Source of the DNA: an uncultured Pelagibacterales bacterium
GTDB taxonomy: Bacteria > Pseudomonadota > Alphaproteobacteria > Pelagibacterales > Pelagibacteraceae
NCBI GenBank assembly: GCA_913020625.1
Contig: CAJVZX010000038.1
Location: 1 to 7,088, forward strand
Length of the DNA stretch: 7,088 bases
Reading direction: 5' to 3'
In this document: positions 1 through 4,301 of the stretch, in pieces
Layout: each line of letters starts with the position of its first letter
How positions within the stretch are numbered: the first letter of the stretch is position 1
The notes under the pieces: generated by a model
What the model saw: only the letters and a program-made list of their open reading frames with translations
What the model was told of the DNA's origin: nothing
Databases searched by the model: none
Program-made: the position numbers and the translations under genes

Positions 1-588
1 ACCCCAAGAAGTTTCATTTGATAACCCAATATAACGAATTTTACCCTGCTTTATAAATTTTTCTAATGTGATTAATATTTTTTCAAAATCATTATTTTCA
101 AAAGTGCTTTTAATTTTGAAGCTTCCAAACAATTCATTAGAATCATCTTTATGTTCATACCCTAATCTTCCAAAAAAATTAGTTTTTCTTTCTGGCCAAT
201 GTAATTGATAAAGATCAATGTAATCTGTTTGTAATCTTTCTAAACTTTTTTCCAAAGCTTCTGTAATACTTTTTTCAGAGTATTGTAAGCCTCCTCCGCG
301 AACCCATGAAAGTCCAGGGCCTGAAACTTTAGAAGATAAAATAACCTTATTTCGATTTTTTTTTTCCTTAAACCAATTTCCAATTATTTTTTCAGTAGAT
401 CCATAAGTTTTTTCAAAACACGGGGAAGGATATATTTCAGCGGTATCGAAGAAATTTATACCTTGATCTAAAGCAAAATCCATTTGTTGAAATCCATCAT
501 TAGAGCTATTTTGTTCTCCATAAGTCATTGTACCAAGACAAATTGTACTTACATTTAAGTTGGTATTTCCCAATTTTTTAAAATTCAT
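1..588 (-). CDS. tas: Tas-like NADP(H)-dependent aldo/keto reductase (C-terminus beyond window)
   Basis: Partial gene: the first 196 residues read in from an ATG at 588 and the frame is still open at base 1. Aldo/keto reductases are cytosolic TIM-barrel enzymes that reduce carbonyls with NAD(P)H; the physiological substrate of Tas is not established. The N-terminus has the family strand with LGTMTYGEQNS (residues 18-28), which closely resembles E. coli Tas. The catalytic tetrad is complete: D48 and Y53 in DTAEIYPSP, K87 in SSKVSGP, and H130 in DLYQLHWPER. GKIRYIGLSNET (182-193) is the next conserved barrel strand. E. coli Tas is about 346 residues, so a little over half is present. There is no Shine-Dalgarno sequence of any strength before the ATG. 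The gene is divergent from the Bax-inhibitor-family gene and has no visible functional link to it. The aldo/keto reductase assignment is very secure; the Tas subgroup is a strong match from remembered motifs. Confidence 0.93.
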   Translation of the reverse strand, partial: MNFKKLGNTNLNVSTICLGTMTYGEQNSSNDGFQQMDFALDQGINFFDTAEIYPSPCFEKTYGSTEKIIGNWFKEKKNRNKVILSSKVSGPGLSWVRGGGLQYSEKSITEALEKSLERLQTDYIDLYQLHWPERKTNFFGRLGYEHKDDSNELFGSFKIKSTFENNDFEKILITLEKFIKQGKIRYIGLSNETSWG

Positions 589-675
589 AAATTTTTTATT
601 ATCAAACTCTTGTATAGTTAATATTTTTATTGCAACTTGAATTTTTAGATTTAAGTTAATATATATATATAAATT
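589..675. promoter_or_regulatory. Divergent promoter region between the tas-like gene and the BI-1 family gene
   Basis: This 87-bp gap must hold the promoters of both flanking genes. Rightward, TTGAAT (637-642) and TATATA (660-665) are separated by 17 bp, which would start transcription near 672 and leave a leader of only about 4 nt before the ATG at 676. Leftward, on the minus strand, candidate -10 boxes are GATAAT (598-603) and TATACA (611-616); neither has a convincing -35. Because the sequence is almost pure A/T, individual hexamer matches are weak evidence. That the region carries promoters follows mainly from the divergent gene layout. Confidence 0.4.
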
Positions 676-1437
676 ATGGAATTTAATAAGCAAAATATTT
701 TAAATAAAGTAAAAGCCGCAACACAAACAACTGTAGTAATGGATGAAGGCCTACGGGCTTACATGCTAAAAGTTTATAACTATATGGCAACAGGAGTTTT
801 GTTGACTGGAATTGTTGCTCTTATCTCATTCAAGATATCAGTTGTTACAGATGCCAGTGGTGCCATTGTTTCTTTTACAGAGTTTGGAAATGCTCTATTT
901 TTTTCAGGTTTTAAATGGTTAGTAATGCTAGCTCCTCTTGGAATTGTATTTTATATGAGCTTTGGAATAAACAAAATGAGTTCATCAAAAGCGCAAACAG
1001 TATTCTGGATTTTTGCAGCTTTGATGGGACTTTCCTTATCTTGGATATTGTTGGTGTATACAGGAAAAAGTGTTGCAAGAGTGTTCTTCATTACTTCAGC
1101 TACTTTCGGCGCAATGAGTCTTTATGGTTACACAACAAAAAGAGATTTAACAAAACTTGGCTCTTTCTTAATGATGGGTTTAATTGGAATTATTATTGCT
1201 TCCCTAATTAATATTTTTATGAAATCTTCCATGATGTATTTTGTTATTTCAATTTTAGGTGTTTTAATTTTTGTTGGTTTGACTGCTTATGATACACAAA
1301 AAATAAAAAACATGTATCTAGCTAGTGATAGTGGCGAGCTTATGGGCAAAAAGGCTGTAATGGGTGCTTTAACACTTTATCTAGATTTTATTAATTTATT
1401 TATTATGCTTTTAAGACTTTTTGGTCAAAGAAGATAA
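676..1437 (+). CDS. Bax inhibitor-1 / YccA family integral membrane protein (TMBIM-like)
   Basis: A 253-residue protein with a hydrophilic N-terminus (1-30) and seven predicted membrane helices at roughly 32-52, 80-97, 105-128, 132-152, 162-181, 185-205 and 232-248, followed by a basic end (RLFGQRR). The length and helix count match the BI-1/UPF0005 family. Family signatures are GLTAYDTQKIKNMY (201-214) and LTLYLDFINLF (232-242). D206 and D237 correspond to the paired aspartates that in Bacillus YetJ form a pH-sensitive latch of a calcium leak. Bacterial members act in the inner membrane, but their physiological role is poorly settled; E. coli YccA modulates the FtsH protease. The ATG at 676 fits the family N-terminus (MDEGLRAYML near the start) and lacks a Shine-Dalgarno sequence. 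The gene ends 4 bp from the convergent DUF2794 gene with no terminator hairpin visible between them. Confidence 0.92.
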   Translation: MEFNKQNILNKVKAATQTTVVMDEGLRAYMLKVYNYMATGVLLTGIVALISFKISVVTDASGAIVSFTEFGNALFFSGFKWLVMLAPLGIVFYMSFGINKMSSSKAQTVFWIFAALMGLSLSWILLVYTGKSVARVFFITSATFGAMSLYGYTTKRDLTKLGSFLMMGLIGIIIASLINIFMKSSMMYFVISILGVLIFVGLTAYDTQKIKNMYLASDSGELMGKKAVMGALTLYLDFINLFIMLLRLFGQRR

Positions 1438-1441
1438 AAAA

Positions 1442-1792
1442 TTAATTCACAATCTTATACTTATTCCACTTAACTTTATCGATAAGAGTTTCTAGTTTTT
1501 TTGACATGCTCAATATATTGCCCTGGGCATCTGAAACATAATACCTTAGATTATCGTTTTTAGTTTTAAAATTTTTACAAATATTAAATATAGCATTTTC
1601 TGATGACCTTTTAAAAATGTTAAAACTCACATTTTTTTTTGAAATGTTAAATCCATAATCTTTCCAACTACCTTCGGAAACCATTTTAGCATATAAATTA
1701 AGAATTGTTTTTAATTCATTTTTGTTGAAAAAAAAATTTTCTTCTTTTAATTCATTTTTCGAATTATTAACTATTAATCTAGGTTTATTCAT
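1442..1792 (-). CDS. DUF2794 family protein of unknown function
   Basis: A 116-residue soluble protein with no signal peptide or membrane segment. The core FNKNELKTILNLYAKMVSEG followed by WKDYGFNI (residues 22-50), then VSFNIFKRSSENAIFNICK (55-73) and YYVSDAQGNIL (84-94), matches the alphaproteobacterial DUF2794 pattern as I remember it (F-D-R-x-E-L-x-x-I-L-N-L-Y-G-R-M-V, then W-R-D-Y, then F-x-x-F-R-R-A-S-E). The first 20 residues are variable and polar. No function is known for the family and I do not assign one. The ATG (1790-1792) directly follows the TAA stop of the upstream yciB gene with no base between them, so it is presumably co-transcribed and translationally coupled. It is the distal gene of a two-gene unit. 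No catalytic-looking motif is visible. Confidence 0.85.
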   Translation of the reverse strand: MNKPRLIVNNSKNELKEENFFFNKNELKTILNLYAKMVSEGSWKDYGFNISKKNVSFNIFKRSSENAIFNICKNFKTKNDNLRYYVSDAQGNILSMSKKLETLIDKVKWNKYKIVN

Positions 1793-2347
1793 TTACTGTT
1801 CTTCAATTTTATATTTATTTATTAATGGTATTTGAAAAGCTGTGAAAATGAAAGTAATTGGTAATAGACCCCATACCTTAAAATTAACCCAAAATTCTTC
1901 TGTTTGGGTTTCAACTACTGTTATATTTAATAACGCTAAAAAAATGAAAAAATAAATCCATCGATAATTTAATTTTTTCCATCCCTCATCTTCTAAATTC
2001 AGAGTATTTTGAAAAAATATTTTTAAAAGAGGTTTTTCTGAAAAAAATTTACCAAAAAACAAAACTCCAGCAAAAAGTAGGTTTATTATTGTGGGCTTAT
2101 GGTAAAAAAATATTTTATTATCAAAATATAATGTTAAACCACCAAAGAAAGTTACTAAAATTCCACCAATCAGAGGAACCATTGGTATTCTTTTTTCCAA
2201 AAAATAAATAAATGCAAGCGAAATTAGTGTTGCAATAATAAATGGTGGTATTGCGACTTTAAGATCTTTATCATTTTGATAATAAAAAATAAAAAAAATT
2301 AGTAAGGGACCGAAATCTGTGATAAATTTTATTAGAGATCTATTCAC
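1793..2347 (-). CDS. yciB: Inner membrane septation protein A (YciB/IspZ family)
   Basis: A 184-residue polytopic protein, the usual length for YciB/IspZ. It opens with the family signature KFITDFGPLLIFFIFYY (7-23), has RIPMVPLIGGILVTFFGGLTLYF (53-75) with the conserved GGxxTL(Y)F stretch, KPTIINLLFA (84-93), and NTLNLEDEGWKKLNYRW (114-130), the conserved W-x-x-L-(N)-x-R-W loop. About six membrane segments lie near 8-25, 31-50, 57-75, 85-103, 128-146 and 156-175. YciB proteins sit in the inner membrane and are linked to cell division and envelope synthesis; the molecular activity is unresolved. The start is GTG (2345-2347): the only upstream in-frame codons before a TAA are TAT, CTT and TTA, and starting here puts the DFGPLL signature at the normal distance. 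There is no Shine-Dalgarno sequence. It is followed immediately by the DUF2794 gene. Confidence 0.93.
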   Translation of the reverse strand: MNRSLIKFITDFGPLLIFFIFYYQNDKDLKVAIPPFIIATLISLAFIYFLEKRIPMVPLIGGILVTFFGGLTLYFDNKIFFYHKPTIINLLFAGVLFFGKFFSEKPLLKIFFQNTLNLEDEGWKKLNYRWIYFFIFLALLNITVVETQTEEFWVNFKVWGLLPITFIFTAFQIPLINKYKIEEQ

Positions 2348-2429
2348 TAAAAGATATTAACATATTAATTAAAATTTAAATAATTTTTTATTGATTTTTG
2401 TTTAAATGTAACTAGTCTAAAATTATAAA
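2348..2429. promoter_or_regulatory. Divergent promoter region between yciB and hspQ
   Basis: This 82-bp gap separates two divergent transcription units. For hspQ, TAAAAT (2418-2423, one mismatch to TATAAT) would put the start of transcription on the ATG itself, and TATAAA (2424-2429) directly abuts the ATG. TTGATT (2391-2396) is the best -35-like hexamer, but its spacing to TAAAAT is 21 bp, which is too long. For yciB, the minus-strand hexamer TAATAT (2354-2359) ends 6 nt before the GTG. I see no convincing heat-shock sigma-32 promoter (CTTGAA / CCCCAT type), although hspQ is a heat-shock gene in E. coli. Promoter function is inferred from layout; exact boxes are uncertain. Confidence 0.35.
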
Positions 2430-2750
2430 ATGAATTCAAATATAGCAAAATTTTCAATAGGAGATATTGTAAAACATAAACACTTTGATTTTAGAGGTGT
2501 GATATATGATGTTGATTTTGAATTTGATAATTCAGAAGAATGGTATCAATCAATTCCAAAAAATGTGAGACCTAGGAAAGATCAACCTTATTATCATCTC
2601 CTGGCAGAGAATGATGATATTACATATGAGGCTTATGTTTCAGAACAAAATCTAGTAACTGATGATTCTGATGAACCTATTAAACATCCACTTTTAAATG
2701 AAATTTTTTCAGGAAAAAAGGGATCAGGATATTTTAAACCCTCCAATTAA
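2430..2750 (+). CDS. hspQ: Heat shock protein HspQ (YccV-like, hemimethylated-DNA-binding fold)
   Basis: A 106-residue soluble protein, close to the 105 residues of E. coli HspQ. The fold signature is complete: FSIGDIVKHKHFDFRGVIYDVD (8-29, with the conserved G-D-x-V-x-H and F-x-F-R-G-V-I-x-D-V-D), RPRKDQPYYHLLAEND (47-62) and YEAYVSEQNLV (66-76). E. coli HspQ was first described as binding hemimethylated oriC DNA, and was later shown to promote turnover of unstable DnaA and to act as a Lon specificity factor. The C-terminal IKHPLLNEIFSGKKGSGYFKPSN region (84-106) follows the usual family layout. The gene stands alone on the plus strand between a divergent gap and the ccm operon; it is not obviously connected to cytochrome biogenesis. 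There is no Shine-Dalgarno sequence before the ATG. Assignment is secure; the client proteins in this organism are unknown. Confidence 0.95.
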   Translation: MNSNIAKFSIGDIVKHKHFDFRGVIYDVDFEFDNSEEWYQSIPKNVRPRKDQPYYHLLAENDDITYEAYVSEQNLVTDDSDEPIKHPLLNEIFSGKKGSGYFKPSN

Positions 2751-2755
2751 AGTTT

Positions 2756-2815
2756 GCCATTATTTTAACATAGTTATTACAAATCTTAGACATATAAAAT
2801 CTGTACCTTAATGGC
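2756..2815 (+). repeat. 7-bp perfect inverted repeat, outer arm of a possible structured RNA
   Basis: GCCATTA (2756-2762) and TAATGGC (2809-2815) are exact reverse complements enclosing 46 nt. Inside, TACA and TGTA can form a further weak short stem. The right arm ends at 2815 and the next inverted repeat begins at 2816 with no gap, so the two helices could stack end to end in an RNA. The left arm begins 5 nt after the hspQ stop. This may be part of an hspQ 3'-UTR, a small RNA or chance; a 7-bp match alone is not decisive. Confidence 0.35.
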
Positions 2816-2878
2816 TTAGCCTAATTAAGAGTATAAATTTCTTCATCTCCCTCTTGACTTTTAGTTAGGCTAATTTTT
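2816..2878 (+). terminator. Bulged hairpin with T-run, putative intrinsic terminator downstream of hspQ
   Basis: TTAGCCTAA (2816-2824) is an exact reverse complement of TTAGGCTAA (2865-2873). Directly inside it, TTAAGAG (2825-2831) pairs with CTCTTGA (2851-2857) with one G-U, giving up to 16 pairs interrupted by a 7-nt bulge (2858-2864) and capped by a 19-nt loop. Five Ts (2874-2878) follow the outer arm. The arrangement fits an intrinsic terminator for hspQ upstream of the ccm promoter. The large loop, the bulge and the short T-run are not those of a compact strong terminator, so a regulatory or small-RNA fold is an alternative. Confidence 0.45.
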
Positions 2879-2886
2879 AAAAAAAA

Positions 2887-2916
2887 TTTTCATCTCAAAT
2901 ATTTTAGCTATATAAT
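2887..2916 (+). promoter_or_regulatory. Putative promoter of the ccm operon
   Basis: A perfect TATAAT (2911-2916) lies 8 bp before the ccmC ATG. TTTTCA (2887-2892, four of six matches to TTGACA) is 18 bp upstream of it. Transcription would start around 2922-2925, giving a leaderless or near-leaderless ccmC message; no Shine-Dalgarno sequence is present, which agrees with that. The 9-bp arm TTAGGCTAA at 2865-2873 sits just upstream of the -35 position and could serve as an operator half-site, but there is no direct evidence. Confidence 0.5.
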
Positions 2917-2924
2917 AACTTTAA

Positions 2925-3632
2925 ATGCTAAAAAATTTTAATCCAAATAAAGCTTTTTTTTTAACAACAAAAATTTTAAAAACTTTATTTTTTATATTTA
3001 TTATTATTTTAATAATTGGATTAACCGAATCTTTATGGATATCACCCGAAGATTACAAACAAAGTCATTCAGTTAGAATTATGTATGTCCATGTTCCTTC
3101 GGCATGGATTTCTTTAGGTATATTTGCTTTTATTGGAATTTTATCATTATTTAATTTTATTTTTAAAAATAAAAATTTTTCTCTAATAGCAAAAAGTTTA
3201 TCTACATCTGGATTTGTGTTTTGTATTATTGCATTAGTAACAGGATCAATTTGGGGTTATCCAACATGGGGAACATGGTGGGTTTGGGATGCCAGAATAA
3301 CTTCAATGTTATTGCTTTCTATTTTTTATTTGATGTATATTTTATCTTGGAAAGTTTTTGAAAAAAATATAAATCAAGAAAAAATTTCATCAATCATTGC
3401 AATTATTGGCATGTTAAATGTTCCAATAATAAAATTTTCTGTAGATTGGTGGAATACACTGCATCAAAATGCAACAGTGAAAATATTCTCAAAATCTAGT
3501 ATACATCCTTCAATGATGTTACCTTTACTAATAATGACAGTAGCATTTGCTTTATTTTCCTTAATAATTTTTATCATGGAATATAAAGCTGAAGTTGTTA
3601 AACTAAAGAATAAAGGATTAGATAGATTATGA
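2925..3632 (+). CDS. ccmC: Heme exporter/transfer protein CcmC
   Basis: A 235-residue inner-membrane protein of the heme-handling (WWD) family. CcmC, with the CcmAB ATPase and CcmD, presents heme at the periplasmic face and attaches it covalently to CcmE. The tryptophan-rich heme platform WGTWWVWDARITS is at 115-127. The two axial heme-ligand histidines of the family are present: H56 in YVHVPSAW and H180 in WWNTLHQ, corresponding to E. coli His60 and His184. Six membrane helices lie at about 20-37, 58-80, 90-108, 124-142, 155-172 and 197-220. The ATG at 2925 gives the usual N-terminal length and is 8 bp after a consensus -10 box. It is the first gene of the operon here; ccmA and ccmB, which precede ccmC in many bacteria, are absent upstream. 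Its stop overlaps the ccmD start by 4 nt (ATGA). Confidence 0.97.
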   Translation: MLKNFNPNKAFFLTTKILKTLFFIFIIILIIGLTESLWISPEDYKQSHSVRIMYVHVPSAWISLGIFAFIGILSLFNFIFKNKNFSLIAKSLSTSGFVFCIIALVTGSIWGYPTWGTWWVWDARITSMLLLSIFYLMYILSWKVFEKNINQEKISSIIAIIGMLNVPIIKFSVDWWNTLHQNATVKIFSKSSIHPSMMLPLLIMTVAFALFSLIIFIMEYKAEVVKLKNKGLDRL

Positions 3633-3862
3633 TTAATCAACTTTTTTTAATGAATGGTTATGGTGTTTATGTTTGGTCAGCGTTTGGATTTACAATTTTT
3701 TGTTTTATTTCCTTATATTTAATTACTAAATTTCAGTTAACTAGAGAACAAAATAAATTTACTAAAAAATTTGCAGGTCTGCCTCAAGCTAAAATTGAAT
3801 TAGCAAAAACACAAAAAATTAATAAAGAAATTATAGTTAATACACCTAATTTTAATTTTTAA
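3629..3862 (+). CDS. ccmD: Heme exporter subunit CcmD
   Basis: A 77-residue protein with one membrane helix at about 13-34, preceded by GYGVYVWSAFG (10-20), the Y-x-x-Y-V-W-x-A(Y/F) signature of CcmD, and followed by a basic cytoplasmic tail. CcmD binds the CcmABC complex and helps release heme-loaded CcmE. Position between ccmC and ccmE, with a 4-nt ATGA overlap with ccmC, supports the call. The protein is at the long end for a family usually nearer 45-70 residues: residues 48-77 form a polar, low-complexity Lys/Asn/Gln tail with no recognisable motif. M8 (MNGYGVYVW) is a possible alternative start, but the overlapping ATG at 3629 is preferred for coupling. AAGGA lies 5' of it at more than optimal distance. 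Confidence 0.88.
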   Translation: MINQLFLMNGYGVYVWSAFGFTIFCFISLYLITKFQLTREQNKFTKKFAGLPQAKIELAKTQKINKEIIVNTPNFNF

Positions 3863-3874
3863 ATTTTCCATCTT

Positions 3875-4297
3875 ATGTATGGAAAAAAAGTAAAATTTAG
3901 AGCTGCTTTTATCTTACTAGTTTTAATTTCTTTAGTTTTAATAATTTATCTTTCTCTTAAAACATTAGAGGATAATGTTGTTTATTTTCTATCACCTACA
4001 GAAATTCAAAATAAAGAAGAAATAAAAAGGAATGAAAAAGTTAGAGTCGGTGGTATGGTAAAAAAAAATTCAATTAAATCTTATACAAATTATATTAGCT
4101 TTATATTAACAGACTATAAAAATGAAATTAATGTTACTTATTCAGGAACAATTCCAAATCTATTTTCTGAGGAAAAAGGAGTAGTCGCTGAAGGTACTTT
4201 AAAAGATAAAAATTACTTTATTGCAAACAAAATATTAGCTAAACATGATGAAAATTATATGCCTCCTAAAGTAAATAATTCTTTAGATAGCAAATAA
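3875..4297 (+). CDS. ccmE: Periplasmic heme chaperone CcmE
   Basis: A 140-residue membrane-anchored protein. A short basic N-terminus (KKVKFR) precedes one membrane helix at about 10-28, and the periplasmic OB-fold domain covers 30-122. The domain shows YFLSPTEI (37-44), VRVGGMV (56-62) and GTIPNLFSEEKGVVAEG (91-107), all standard CcmE stretches. The covalent heme attachment site is H124 in LAKHDENYMPP, with Y128 as the axial ligand, matching His130/Tyr134 of E. coli. The histidine, not cysteine, makes this a classical CcmE. It receives heme from CcmC and passes it to CcmF/CcmH. It starts 12 bp after ccmD with no clear Shine-Dalgarno sequence, and ends 4 bp before ccmF. The C-terminal tail after the PP is short and flexible, as usual. 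Confidence 0.97.
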   Translation: MYGKKVKFRAAFILLVLISLVLIIYLSLKTLEDNVVYFLSPTEIQNKEEIKRNEKVRVGGMVKKNSIKSYTNYISFILTDYKNEINVTYSGTIPNLFSEEKGVVAEGTLKDKNYFIANKILAKHDENYMPPKVNNSLDSK

Positions 4298-4301
4298 AAA
4301 A

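Noticed and set aside
915..1211. 98-residue open frame on the plus strand
   Set aside because: It lies wholly inside the BI-1 family gene in another frame, has Cys/Asn-rich composition unlike a real protein, and shows no motif. It is a shadow frame.
2348..2429. Sigma-32 heat-shock promoter for hspQ
   Set aside because: No CTTGAA-type -35 or CCCCAT-type -10 is present; the region is almost entirely A/T.
2808..2846. Minus-strand 12-codon frame (MKKFILLIRLSH) preceded by AAGAGGGAG
   Set aside because: The purine-rich stretch sits too close to the ATG for normal spacing and is fully accounted for by the inner hairpin arm. The peptide is tiny, has no downstream gene on that strand to regulate, and no evidence of translation.
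2751..2924. Possible known RNA (tRNA, SRP RNA, 6S RNA, SAM or glycine riboswitch)
   Set aside because: I find no tRNA cloverleaf or T-loop GTTCGA-type sequence, no SRP GGAAG tetraloop region, no long 6S-like hairpin with a central bubble, and no riboswitch core I can recognise.
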